A stretch of 64,000 bases of DNA from Apostichopus japonicus (taxonomy: Eukaryota > Echinodermata > Holothuroidea > Aspidochirotida > Stichopodidae): contig NC_092581.1 in assembly GCF_037975245.1 (NCBI RefSeq), forward strand, positions 10,361,303 through 10,425,302. The letters run 5' to 3'. Positions 1 to 11,173 of this stretch are shown here, one piece after another. Positions within the stretch are counted from its first letter, which is position 1; every line of letters starts with the position of its first letter. The position numbers and the translations under genes are program-made. A model generated the notes under the pieces. It saw nothing but the letters and a program-made list of their open reading frames with translations, did no database searches and was not told where the DNA came from.

Positions 1-820
1 GAACTTTTGTTGGGTAGGATTTTTTTTTTGGGGGGGGGAGGGGGACTTTGGAAATGGAAGAGTGCTCTCAAATGGTCCAATTGGCAGAAAGGAGCCAGAA
101 GCATGTCAAAGTGAACGAAACATGTCCTACTGTAGGAGACTGGGATTTTAGTGTCTCCAATGCCAGTTAAGGAGGTTGGGGTATGGAGGCGACCCATTTT
201 ATTTACTGGCTAAGGTACCGCCTCCAATTAGACACCACTGAATGTTGGTCTGGTTCCTATAGTCCCCACCCACTCCCATCCCAAATTCTAGTAAAGCCTG
301 TGTCAGCCTAGCTAGGGTCCTTGGTTAGAGCTGTAGATTCAGCACTAGAAACTATCTAAGCATAGCTCCACCATGAGTTGGCACGAAGCGTACAAGAAAA
401 TGTTGGCCAAAAATGCCTCCCAGATCCCTTGAAATGGCAATTCCCAGGTCTTGTAAGTTACATCTAAGCATTTCATATTTTGAAATTACTAGCAATATCA
501 TAAAAAAATACAGAAAAATTTGCTCAAGGGGGGTGCGGTTGCCCCCCCACCCCACCTGCCCCCACCCCATTCGCTATGCACCTGATTCAGCTATACATAT
601 GGATCTGGCAATTGCATAAGGTTTCTGTCCGTAACAACTGTAAGCTTGAAGAATTTCAGTACAGAATATATTTTGCTATCACATGGGCCAACATGTTAGT
701 TAGTGTGCCTTATAAATCTTTCCTGTAGAGCATTTGACATGGACTGACTTTGAAAAGTTCAATTTTTTTCTATTTTACACCAAGAGTAATATTACAACAT
801 TTGTTTATGATCTTTTTCAG
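1..820. other. Upstream intron sequence of the HDX-like gene
   Basis: This stretch precedes the first recognisable exon. It contains a T/G homopolymer-rich patch near 20-50, the MITE at 344-584 and C-rich tracts near 541-568. I see no convincing coding exon. The exons for the N-terminus and first homeodomain helices should lie left of the window or be hidden here. Confidence 0.5.
344..584. mobile_element. Degenerate hAT-like MITE copy
   Basis: The segment from about 353 to 458 resembles the repeat at 10108-10215: both run through a ctatctaag block, a ccaccat..gttggc block, an agcgtacaa block and a ccagatc..gaaatggca block. The right end (about 567-584) reads like the reverse complement of the caggcgcgtatcc terminus seen at 10064. 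Flanking octamers attcagca (336-343) and attcagct (585-592) match at 7 of 8 positions, as expected for an old hAT target duplication. There is no coding capacity. It lies in the intron upstream of the homeodomain exon. Confidence 0.5.
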
Positions 821-953
821 AACTGGGTTGGCAATCAGAGAAGGAAACGCCGCATGGAAGAGATGCAGTCAGTTTGTGGAAATCAGGAGCCAATGATGGG
901 TCCAATGTCTCCACAGTCATCCATTAGGCCTCGGATGGTTTCTAGCCCAGCAG
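821..953 (+). CDS. HDX-like homeodomain gene, exon with recognition helix
   Basis: This exon follows a clean acceptor (tctttttcag) and ends at a cag|gtacag donor; it is 133 bp and leaves phase 1. Its first codons give NWVGNQRRKRRMEEM, which is the third helix of a homeodomain: W48, V49, N51, R53 and a basic tail. The W-V-G-N-[KQ]-R-R-K pattern, with Val where most homeodomains have Phe49, is what I associate with the HDX (highly divergent homeobox) family, a poorly characterised nuclear DNA-binding protein. The rest of the exon is Met/Pro/Ser-rich. Helices 1 and 2 must be encoded upstream. The residues before the exon read open but are intron. The homeodomain call is strong. The HDX assignment is recalled family knowledge, not a search result; other atypical homeodomain families remain possible. 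Confidence 0.65.
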
Positions 954-1694
954 GTACAGTAATTCTACTATGGCACATCCAATCGGTGATCATTCAAACC
1001 ATCATGATGTTGTGTTGAAATTTTCTATGCTCAGACTTTTTACGGTAGTACCATGCTAAAGGAACTTTTGCCATTGTACTCCAGACTATCTATAGCTCTA
1101 TCGGTCTGTCTAATTGCTGGAAGAAGTCATTAACAGAACTTATTAAAATCGATGTACATAGTTCAAAGTCAAACATTGATGACACTTGCTATTAAATCTA
1201 GGTATTTCAAACAGCCCTTATGTATCAGAGTTAGTGCTTGGATGTCCACTCCCCAAACTGGAGCAGCTGCTGGAAATCTGCAATTACTGTTTGCGTGTAA
1301 CTCAGCAGATTTTCAAACCTGGCCTGAACATTAGTAAAACATAAAATTGTGAATATGCTGCTTGTCAAAAAAAGGAAGGATCATGTAAGATCAGATGATA
1401 AGAGGTCATATTGTGCTAACACAAGTTAAAAATTTCACATGTTTGTCACCGGATGCTGGTTTCAGTGACCTGGCTCTCTATGCCACTGGAACAGCCACAT
1501 TACATGACGCTCTTAAGGTAAAAACTTGTTTAGCCTGATCTGACTAAGAAAACCAAGAAATATGCCCTCTCATCAATAATAGTATGGGTGTAATGTGTTC
1601 AAGGGAGTGCTATATGAAATCTTAAAAAAGAAAGAATATGTTTGCATTTTAACTTGTTTTTTTTTTTTTTTGCCGTTATTTTTGCCCCTGTCAG
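954..1694. other. Intron of HDX-like gene with possible alternative exon
   Basis: This intron separates the homeodomain exon from the large low-complexity exon. It joins codon phase 1 on both sides. A short exon-like stretch at about 1466-1517 lies between an ag acceptor and a gtaaaa donor (see findings). The acceptor end has a long T run (1659-1682). Confidence 0.6.
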
Positions 1695-2479
1695 GTTTAC
1701 CCAGACAAAGTCAGGTTCTGTATTTTCCAAGATCGTCTGACGCACCTGTGAATTTACAGGGTAAACCTGTGAACACATCAGCCCCGTGTCAGGGTCCGAC
1801 ACAACACGTCCACGTTCGAGAAGTTGAGAACAGGCACGTACAGTATTCGCAGCAGTTTACACCCACACCGTCAGTAGAATCAGTGCACAGGGGGAGCCTG
1901 GATCATCATCATCATCCCCACAGTTCTGGAATGGCCGCCCACCACAATGAGGCAGATCGTCTTCAAGTCTCAGTGTCACCGCCGACGAGTCAACATAACC
2001 AAAGGGATTTTCACATTACCAGGTCGATCCCATCGAGTTCGAACATTCCTTCTGTACACAGCCCTCACGTGATCATGAACAACAAGTGTCGATTCGTGGT
2101 GCAACAGTCACCACCAGGTGTGACCTCTGCACCATTGAACAGTAACAACAGTTTACAGCAGTCCTCTTCCACGGGTGCACATTCTCAAGAACCCATGGAA
2201 CTGCCTAGTACCAGTCACCATCAACAATCGGGGAGTCACCATCACGTTCCTCTGTCATATACTGCCGGGCCAAGTTCAGGAGGCTTCACGACACCCCAGG
2301 TAGGCCAGGTCAGTCAGGACGGCCGGTATTACTTCTCGGAAGCACCGTCACGGAGACCTCCCCGATACCAACCAGTACCGAACATGGATGGAATGAACAT
2401 TGAAATGATGGAGGAGGAATGTGAAACAGAGTGGAGAGAGGTTCAGATTCAGAAAGTAATGGAAAGAATACAAGTCTAT
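1695..2479 (+). CDS. HDX-like gene, large low-complexity exon
   Basis: This 785-bp exon begins after ttgcccctgtcag and ends before gtgagt at 2480, entering in phase 1 and leaving in phase 0. It encodes about 262 residues rich in His, Ser, Gln and Pro (a DHHHHPHSS run near 1903-1929, several SHH and QQ groups). It closes with an acidic/amphipathic stretch (MNIEMMEEECETEWREVQ) that runs into the next exon. Joining the 821-953 exon gives ..SSPAG|LPRQSQ.. with no phase loss. Such a disordered middle region is typical of transcription factors that separate a DNA-binding domain from a conserved C-terminus. No further domain is recognised. Confidence 0.7.
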
Positions 2480-4483
2480 GTGAGTATATTTATTCAGTAG
2501 TTGAAATGACAGTTAGTATTGTTGAGTATGATTTAGTATTGCATCAATAACGTGAGTATGGCTTAATTCTTTCTTATCATTTAAAGTTGGTTACTATGGT
2601 TAGTGTATTTGGTATAGGTGAGGATACCTTAATATTAGTATGGTTAGTTTAGAGCTGGAAAACCTTTTGAACCATTTTGCAGGGAAAGTCTTGATCAATA
2701 TACTGTAGGATCTGCACTGTGTATCATTAAAGAAGATTATTAACTAAAAACTAGAAAAAGGATGCAATAAAAATATGATAAGATAGCCCACAGAAGTTAC
2801 AAAATCATAAACATAAAAGAATAACAATAACAGATGTAAGCATAATTACTTTTAGTTTATGCAAGAAACAAATTATTATTACACAACATTTTACTGATAC
2901 ACACAAACTTAGAACACTAAAGCTGTGCTACTGTATGTTGAATCCTAATATATTCTTTGACCAAGAGTACAGTACTGTATCCTTGCATGTTAATTTAGAA
3001 AATGTTGGTACAAGTTTTTATCTTATTAGACAATGTTAATAATTTAAGTAATATGCAGTACCCATAGAATTAACATAAAAACATTGGTCTTAGGTTTTAT
3101 GAGAACAAGTTTCTGGTGGCAGAAGGTGATTTTAATGTGACGAGAAATATATTTTCACAGCTTCTGTATGTGAATTGGGTCATGTAAACATCTTACCCCA
3201 GGCTGTGTGAGGCTTACTGTAATTTTGTCAGATATTAACCAAAGTCTATTACAGGTGAATGCAGTCAGTCATTCGTTTGTGATGTCATCTGGGCTTTGTG
3301 AAAGTTACATTTTGTTTCTAGCTTCGTTAACTTGTAACCCAAGACCACTTGACTGAATTTCTAAAAATAAAGGAATACGTTTATACAGAATAAAGTGGTT
3401 GCAGCCCATCTGCATGACATCACTCACATTGCCCATTGTTAGTAAGATGACATGAAAGTAAAGTAAACAAAAGCAAACAAAGAAAAACAAAGCAAAGTGA
3501 AAAACAATAACCAAGGAAAAGAACCAACAATCAAACAAACAGGTCTTTTCAACAATAACTACAGTAGTTACTATCATGATGTGGTTTTCAAAAACTGATG
3601 CAGAAGTTTTTTTTGCTGTTAATTTCAGACATTATTAAGCATTAACATTATGAAAGGATGAACATTGTGAACAAAAGCATGAAGCTGCAATACTTTATAT
3701 TTTACCACTTTTGTTCGGTGGCCCCATGTATTTAAACGTTTTAAATTCCTACAAACTAAATAACAGAGATCCTGATGAAGAGGGCTGTGTGTTATGAACA
3801 GTTACTTGAGTTCAGGTTGAACTCATATCCTCTACAGCTGGGGTGGGCAACCTGCGGCCCCCGGGCCACATGTGGCCCGCCAGTGATTTTTTTGCGGCCT
3901 GTGAGATGTCTCAAGAAAAAGAAAAAAAATCAATCTATTTTACATCATCACAAAAAACTTAGAATTTATAGGCACTAATGATGCTATCAGGTAGGCCTAT
4001 TATCCCCATAAATTATCAACTGTACTGAATTGACATTATGTTTTTTGTGAATACAGATCAAGTACACACACATAGGTCTATTGCTTGAAAGACCTCGGAG
4101 TCAAAGGTTTGAAGTCAACAGCAGGTCGTAAGTTAGGTGGCGCCCAGTCAATATTTCACTCCTTATATCTGGCCCATTCATTCAAAAGGTTGCCCACCCC
4201 TGCTCTACAGCAAGACTTTTACAATATCAGCTCTTAAAATTTGCAAAGTCCAGCAAGTATCAAGGCATTTTGTGTGTCTTGCTAATACGGTAGATAATAC
4301 AAAGTGGCACGCTAACTGTGCTATATATCTCAAAATCTTTGATTTCCCTAAAGAAATGGATGCATTGTGGCATTGTGTGGATATGAGTAATTGGGCTCCT
4401 TCACAATTGGACAATCCTTAACTCTTTGTACCACTTTAGTTTTAAGGGAGGTTTCTATATGAATCATATTTATCTTTCTGCAG
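2480..4483. other. Intron of HDX-like gene containing a hAT MITE
   Basis: This 2.0-kb phase-0 intron runs from gtgagt at 2480 to an acceptor ctttctgcag ending at 4483. Apart from the MITE at 3838-4202 it is AT-rich non-coding sequence. Short open frames in it lack splice sites in register and look like chance. Confidence 0.65.
3838..4202. mobile_element. hAT-type MITE, 365 bp, with perfect 8-bp TSD
   Basis: The left end reads ctggggtgggcaacct and the right end is the inverse of caggggtgggcaacct, so the 16-bp termini differ at one base. Both sides are flanked by the identical octamer ctctacag (3830-3837 and 4203-4210), the target duplication length of hAT transposases. The GGGGTGGGCAACCTGCGGCCC type of terminus is a widespread hAT signature in animals. 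It has no transposase and is non-autonomous. It lies inside an intron of the HDX-like gene. Confidence 0.85.
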
Positions 4484-4820
4484 GTAGATCAGCTAAGTAA
4501 ATTGGGGTGCGAAGCTTTCCTCACGTGCGTCTCAAAGGATAACTTTGCTACCTACCTCTGCGGTACTCCAGTCGGGAATACCTACTTCACCAAGGTCAAT
4601 AAGGACCTTCCTATATCAGAGTTTGTAGAGAAGCGGCTAAGACTTGGAGAGAACGCAGACGAACAGGTAGAAGATGGTGAGGAAGTGAATACAAACACAG
4701 AGGAGGAGGAGAAAGTCACAGTAGAGGAAGAAGTCTCCAGGGAGGAGAAAGAAGAGGACGCGGAGACAAAGGTGAATGATGGAGTTGACGACAAGGAGTC
4801 GCAGAACGTCATCAAAGAAG
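4484..4820 (+). CDS. HDX-like gene, conserved C-terminal exon with acidic tail
   Basis: This 337-bp exon begins at the acceptor tctgcag|gtagat and ends at aag|gtaaaa. It enters in phase 0, which matches the exit of the preceding exon, and leaves in phase 1. It encodes a compact segment (VDQLSKLGCEAFLTCVSKDN, then FATYLCGTP and ISEFVEKRLRLGE). A strongly acidic run rich in Glu follows from about 4654 to 4785. The non-repetitive first half looks like a conserved folded region. I cannot name the domain. The open frame continues past the donor but becomes unstructured, so the splice at 4820 is preferred. Confidence 0.7.
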
Positions 4821-6431
4821 GTAAAAGTTCACTAAAGCCTTGGGCTCCAATTATGGTGTGCAGGTGCTATACCATAATTAATTGCTCCATTGACTGGTAC
4901 ACACTACCTTTGTCATTTTGCCAAGGCTACCAGAGCATAGATAGAAATTTTCAACTGACATGTCCTACCCACCATATGATAGCTGATGGCTTGGGCACAC
5001 AGCACACAGCACAATTCAATTTGAGCTACCATGACAGTTATTTTGATCTAGATTTTGAGGTAGAAGAGGTAACAGTTTAGCATAGTACTCCCCAACCCAT
5101 CTGGCAGCTCTCATTTCAGAATCTGTGATAAATAATAATCGTGTCAAAGGAAGTGGGCCTGAAGTTTCGATCCTAGCAGGATCTGCTTCAGAGGGTGTAT
5201 GCTGAATAAATAATAATCATAAAGATCAAGTGATCAAGATTGCAGGCCACAGTATAATAATGTCCACCAGTCGCCAACACTTTAAGATAATAGGGCACTT
5301 CATTTCGGATCACCCTCTTGCTTTGCCGTGTATCGGTGGCCTCATAGATAACAAGTAAAGAAATATCGCCTGTGAGAAATCATATGTAAATATATGATTA
5401 TCATTTCTCATACGTATCATGGAGGCACTCCAGCAGATGCAGTTCTTTAAGAGTATGCTCTAAGAGTTGATGAGCCACATGAATAGGGTTTTGAAAACTT
5501 TTTGGGATGCTGACTTATTACTGACATGTTTCATCTACCAAAAATATACCAAATTCTGTCATAACATTACAGTTTACTACCAATAAGTCTGGTGGATAAA
5601 GTTTGCTGCTTCAGCTAAAATGATATAAGAGTGTAAAAAGACAATGACAGGTTTTATCATTTGGGCAGAGTTACCTGTACAAGCCACAGAATTAAACTAC
5701 AGTACTAGTGTAGACAACCAGTGAGCAGTTTTGATGTAGAGGAATTATCTGACATGAGACATTTTCTGTAATTTTGTTTTAGTAAAAGGAAGAAAGGATC
5801 TTTTTTTATAGAATTTGTGAAAGATAACCTCATAAATAATTTATTTTGAGAAGCTACCACCTGACAGGAGTCAGGGTTGGTTTTGAAATGAGAAAAGTGA
5901 GAAAAGGTGTTTAAGATTCACCAATGACTTTGTTAAGAAAAGGACATGTAAATTGAGAGGAAGCCGATGCTGAACTGATTACATGTTGTCGATACCTTTG
6001 AAGCAAATAAAGACACTAGAAAGATGCTTTTAATAGCTAAATAAATTCACAGCCATGTTTTTTCTTCTTTTGCTCTAAGTGACGTAATCATAAGTAGTAG
6101 AAAGTGTATCATTTTCCTTAACCTTCTCTGTACCATTTCATTATTTTAGGGTTGCTAAAATTATTTGTATATATGTAAAGAATTCTAACAGAGTACAATG
6201 TGAATGTCATCCTTACGCCATTTGTGAAGGCAGGCCTCGTCTCAAAATTTTAAAGTGACGGAAAACGAATATTTAAAAAAAAAGAAGATTTGTTGACAAG
6301 AGAAAATCTAATTTTGTTTTTAGTGGTAGATTACCTTCTTGTTTGGAGTCATTTGTTCATCTGCTGTTTTGATGCTTTTTTGCCTTTTCAAATGTTTCTA
6401 ACTTCTTTCGTTTTTATGCTCTTATTTGCAG
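4821..6431. other. Last intron of HDX-like gene
   Basis: This 1.6-kb intron runs from gtaaaa at 4821 to ttatttgcag ending at 6431. No coding or recognisable repeat structure is seen in it. Confidence 0.6.
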
Positions 6432-6580
6432 GGGAAGAGGTCTACATAGTTAATAAAGAGCATTTTATCATCGGCAGAGGTACGATACTGTCAGCTCCGT
6501 TTGAGAGGGTGACTCCCAAAACAGCTCAGAAAGAAGACAATGCTGGTGAAGATGGGTTCATCGAGGACAAATTCTCCTGA
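6432..6580 (+). CDS. HDX-like gene, terminal exon
   Basis: The exon starts after cttatttgcag. The single base left by 4820 plus gg restores a Gly codon, giving ..IKEG|EEVYIVNKEHF.. and ending FIEDKFS with a TGA stop at 6578-6580. Together the four exons in the window total 1404 nt with no internal stop, or 467 codons plus the stop. That agreement in phase across three introns is the main evidence that these segments form one gene. The C-terminus is acidic. Confidence 0.7.
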
Positions 6581-6810
6581 TTGGTCATGTTTTGTTGTCA
6601 TTGTTTTGTCTGGTGCTCCTTTGCTATAGGTGATATGCTGCTTAATGCTGCTTAAGTACGTTAGCAACGGTTCCCCTGAATATTGTTCGTCAGCAGGTCA
6701 AGAGATTTTGCCGACGAAAACATTAGAGAACATGTGAAAATTAGAGACATTTTATATCACCGAACATCGAAGTGTTTTTTCAAGAGACAGGATTTTATGA
6801 TAAACAGTCA

Positions 6811-6816
6811 AATAAA
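6811..6816 (+). terminator. Candidate polyadenylation signal of HDX-like gene
   Basis: AATAAA lies 231 bases downstream of the stop codon and is the first canonical hexamer on this strand after the gene. Transcript evidence is not available. Confidence 0.4.
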
Positions 6817-9800
6817 GTGGTGGAAATAAGTGGGAACAGTGCTCCAAATGGCTCTATTATTTATAAACTTGCTGAACCGCCTCCTTAGAACCATCACAAA
6901 TATGTAGATAGTCAGTTTCTTAACATGAAGTGGTGCTCAGCCATTCAACCACTCTCAGAAACAACCAAAAATCCCAACTGTAAGTCATAAGTGCAGTGTT
7001 CTTTTCTATATAATAGTTCCATGCATCAACATGTGTAAAAAAGAGCCAAGTTGCCCTGGGGTGCACCAAAAATTCAGTGGAAACCATCACACCGACAATT
7101 AACTGGAGTTTGCTGAAATTAAATGCAGTTTTACTCATTTAATACCGTTGAAGATCTTGTTTTTTTTGCCACGTACTAGAAACTCATCACAGATTACTTC
7201 ATTAGCTTGAAAGTTCAAAAGTCATTACGAGCAATGAACTTACGATGGAATTGTTGACAGGTTTTGTAAAGTTCCTTTTTTGAGATTTACGGGATATTAA
7301 TGTGAACATTTTTTGTTAGATAGAAATGGATCCATTAAGTACTAACTATTAACTAAAGTTCACGTGGTATACAATTAAAAGAACTCTAGAAAAATGTCTT
7401 ACTTTGATTATCTGCTTCTTCATTTTGAGCAACACTTGCTTAGGTTTGATCAATTGTCGGGAACTTGCGTTCAAAAGCTTCAAGCTACTGTAGACAATTT
7501 TGATGTTATTGGCTGGAATTAAAATTATGTACTAAATGAAAGTGAATATTGAAGTAACAGGAAAGAAAGGTTTGAACAAAAATGGTTTTGTTGTGGTGAT
7601 TGTGTCACATATGTAAAAGTGATGCGAAACATTAAGATATCTCATTAATTTCTTGCCTGAAATGACAAAAGAAACCCAGCTTTTGTGTGAGTGGATCAGT
7701 GGAGACATTCTGTGTGCAGGGTACAGGTAAATTAAAGCTGTTTTCACAGGAGGTTTACAGGTATCATCTATAATTTGGTTTGATATTGTGGAGGTACTTT
7801 CCTTTGATATTTTGCTCACAGTTAATTGTAACAGAGGGTGCCAAATACTTCTGTGGCTGGGTGGCTTAAATATTTCAGAGTCAGAGTTTATAACTTCCTG
7901 TTTGTGAAGATGGGGTTAGCTTCAATGGGTAACATTATTTTTGTAATTAATTTCATTTTTTTGTAAAAATAAAGGTGCAGTTAGTCTAAGACCTGCATAA
8001 TGTAGTGCAATGAGCATGCCATGTGAGGTATCAACACTCTTGTCATGATAGGCACAGCTGTTGATTGAGGAATGCATAGGCCTGTTTCTTAGAAATTGGT
8101 ATTGAATTGTAACCTGCATCCAAGAAGTTATAACATTCAGATACAAAACTATTAAATTTGGTTTAATTAAAGATGGAGAAGGCTTATTAATTGAATTTTG
8201 ATTCAAAGAGAGAGAGAGAGAGAGGGTGAGAGAGAAAGTTGTTCACAGGCAGTTTTATATACAGTAGTTTAGGTGGGAATTAATCCTGTGACTAATGTTT
8301 ACTGCCTTTGATAATGGTTATGCTAAATGTTACACTTTTACTGCAATTATATTTCTCTTGAAAGAATCCAGGTTTGTGTAGAATTAGCTGATTGTGGGCT
8401 TAGCTGATTGTGGACTGGGCTGATTATTGACTTGAGAGTATTGTGAGTGTTGCACATTGTGAGATTAGAAATAGGGGAAAAACCGTGTATGGGTATACTT
8501 CAAGGGGGTGGGGGGCGGCTCAATACCCCTTCCCCCACCGGTAGACAGAATATTACAAACAGTGCACATTACGTAAATGTATAACATATATATGCAGTAC
8601 ATCCTAAACAGTGGCCAATTCTTCAACATCATTTTGCAAAGTTTGCAAGTTGCAAAATATAGCACCATTTTGCACCCGAAATTTCTCATTTTCGCTTCAA
8701 CACTTCCCCTCGTTATAACATCTTAAGCCCCCCACCCAACCCCCCTAAGCACAGATATGTGGTTGTGCCCAACATAAAGGTATCACAGCATGAGAATTTC
8801 TGTTACTTTCCTTGAATGGAATAGTTGACAATAGTGTATTTAATGTGCTTGGTGAAAATAATCCAAATACATGCATTGGGTCTGAAGAACTGTATATAAG
8901 CTGTTGACAATGTGATGTACATCAGTGATAATTCATAAAAACAAAGCTGACGGTCAAAGCTGGGCAACATTATCATTCCCTCGTAATATCCATTACTTTT
9001 TGTGTATTCTGCAAGATTCTTCAAACGGTTATGAGGTATGTGAAACTTAAAATGTGATATTTTTTTGCCCGCTGAATGATCATGGGAGGAGAGGAGGGAT
9101 GGGTGGGTGGGGTGTAAATATCCTTTCCCCAGTGCTTAACAAATTGAGGTGGTGCAGGGGTGGGGGAGGGAAACAGATAAGAAGTGTGTTATAAGAGATA
9201 GATACATTCCCGTTACAGTGGCATGGTTTGCCAAATTGTTTTTGCTTCATTAGTAATACGTTTACGTGCAATATAAAAGCTGATCAATACGCAAGTTGTC
9301 TATGTTCATTTGACATATTTATTTTGTTCTTCATTTTTAGATCTGCAATATGTATACAATGAAAAGCAAAGTTGTTCAAATGTTTAATAAATTCTTTCAT
9401 AATACAATACTGTACTTATGGAGTCCATTTATTTTGCTGTTACATTTTTCTTTGTATATTGATAAACAGCACCGATGCGTTGCGCTCATCCTCATCCTAA
9501 ATAACATAGTTACACATTATCTAAGTCTTTGCCGCTGTTACTTTTTACTATCGTACCCCTCAAATCCCTCCCTCCCCACCCCCACCCCACCCCTGCTACT
9601 AAAAATAAAATATATATAACCGGGTGTGGAATATGGCGATCAATAAAGCATTTGACCTGTAGGACTCAACAACCACTTTCTTACATTAAAACGTTTTAGA
9701 GTAGCAGAGGTCAACAACTCAACATCGTTTACCCCGAGAAAAGATTGCAAAAGCCATATCCCTAGGGAAATGGCTTTTCTTTCCGGGTTCAAGCTCTTTG

Positions 9801-9825
9801 AGCAGTCTGGGGCTTACGGTGGACT
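6817..9825. other. Intergenic AT-rich region
   Basis: No gene is recognised. The stretch holds a GA microsatellite near 8205-8235 and G/C-rich patches near 8503-8540 and 9088-9172. Open frames here are short, lack splice context and have no recognisable motif. Confidence 0.5.
8205..8235. repeat. (GA)n microsatellite
   Basis: An imperfect ga-dinucleotide run interrupted by one gggt. Confidence 0.8.
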
Positions 9826-10026
9826 AACGTGATTTCAATCACTCTTTTTACACCTGACGAAGGACCAGGGTGTCCGAAAATTTGTGTAGCGTGTAGTTAT
9901 ATCTATTCTATTCTAAATATTATATTGGATTTAAAGGCATTACATGTTGTCCTTATCTTTCCTACTATCATTTCTATCCGACACGTGGAACATTTCATCA
10001 TGATTATATATATATTTATATATTGA
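9826..10026 (+). mobile_element. Penelope-like element terminal fragment (tentative)
   Basis: The block contains cctgacgaaggacc followed by gtccgaaaa (9853-9880). It is followed by ctattctattctaaat, a combination I associate with terminal repeats of Penelope-like retroelements, which carry hammerhead ribozyme motifs. No reverse transcriptase or GIY-YIG coding sequence is visible nearby, so this would be a 5'-truncated scrap. The assignment is from memory and could be wrong. Confidence 0.35.
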
Positions 10027-10063
10027 GGAGACGGTCTAATCATTTCATTCGAACTTAAATGAC

Positions 10064-10560
10064 CAGGCGCGTATCCAGGATTTTCTAACCCGGGGGGCGC
10101 GAATTACTATCTAAGCGGAGCGCCACCATCGGTTGGCGCGGAGCGTACAATAAAATTTCTGGTTTTGATACCCCCCAGATCACCGGAAATGGCACTTCTC
10201 GGGCTTGAAAATGAGCAACCAGATGTACACTTTTGCCTAAGAACCAAGTATTTCCCAAAATTTTTTTCCATCCATAACCTTTTTGAAGATTGTCACCAGT
10301 CACACATTATGTTCGACCTCATTGCATGTCCTATGGATCATTGCTTTTGTAGGTTATTCTACGTCACGGCCCACAATATCCGAAAGCCCCACTTTTCAAG
10401 GTTTTAAGCCCATTACTTGTTGAGAATTTGAAAATTCACTTTTCTCGTGAATAAAATCACTTCAAAATATACCCATAATGTTGCACAAAATTCAATCTAT
10501 AGACAACCAATATAGAAAAACCTCCTTGAACCCCTAACAGACAGGTCAAAATTGAACGAG
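10064..10560. mobile_element. hAT-like dispersed repeat, right end not found
   Basis: It begins caggcgcgtatccagg, a hAT-type terminus, followed by a C/G tract. The body at 10108-10215 matches the degenerate copy at 353-458. No inverted right terminus or target duplication was found, so the end coordinate is approximate and the copy may be truncated next to the following MITE. Confidence 0.45.
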
Positions 10561-10738
10561 TACAGGAAAGTATGATGACGAATGTTGGTCAGGAAATTTT
10601 CGAAAATTCCGACACAGTTCATTTATTGGTGTAGAAATATTAAAACCTCTTATAATGGCTTTTACAAAACTTCGTTGAAGGAACAGAAAAATAGCAGATA
10701 TTTCCGATATCAGGTATATCGAAACCGAACACTTCACT

Positions 10739-11165
10739 CATAGGCGTAGGTCCCGTAGGAGGCGGGGGCTGCAGGCCCCCCAATTGTTTTCCCTTTTTTC
10801 GGGCACCTACTGAAAGAAAAATAAATAGCAATGAATAGCTTGAAATTATCTCCTTGGTAATTTAAATAAAGGTCTAAGCTTGGCCGACATTACTACTGTA
10901 AAAGAGAGTTTTGACATAAATGGATCTGTATGCTTTATCTCCATCTACATAAGACATTTCGTTGTTTACATTAGCATCCGGCGGTATACTGTGCAACTTT
11001 CACGGACCGTGCGGTACACGATGCCATACAATGTAATGACCGATCTTGCCTATATGATACTGGCATCGACGTGTTGAATGCGCGCCTTGCGCACGAAAAA
11101 TTTTGGCTTTTTTTCGGGCAAGTCATTACAGCCCCCAAATCCAATCTGGCTCCTACGCCAATTTG
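10739..11165. mobile_element. hAT-like MITE of the GGCGTAGG family, 427 bp
   Basis: The left end cataggcgtaggtccc and the right end (inverse caaattggcgtaggagcc) form imperfect inverted termini, each followed by G-rich sequence (gggggctg). Flanking octamers acttcact (10731-10738) and actacaca (11166-11173) agree at 6 of 8 positions. The same terminal GGCGTAGG motif bounds the better preserved element at 22541-22910. There is no open frame of interest. Confidence 0.5.
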
Positions 11166-11173
11166 ACTACACA

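Noticed and set aside
1599-1802. Minus-strand open frame over the large HDX-like exon
   Set aside because: Shadow of the plus-strand coding exon.
4582-4815. Minus-strand Ser/Thr-rich open frame
   Set aside because: Complement of the acidic Glu-rich stretch of the plus-strand exon.
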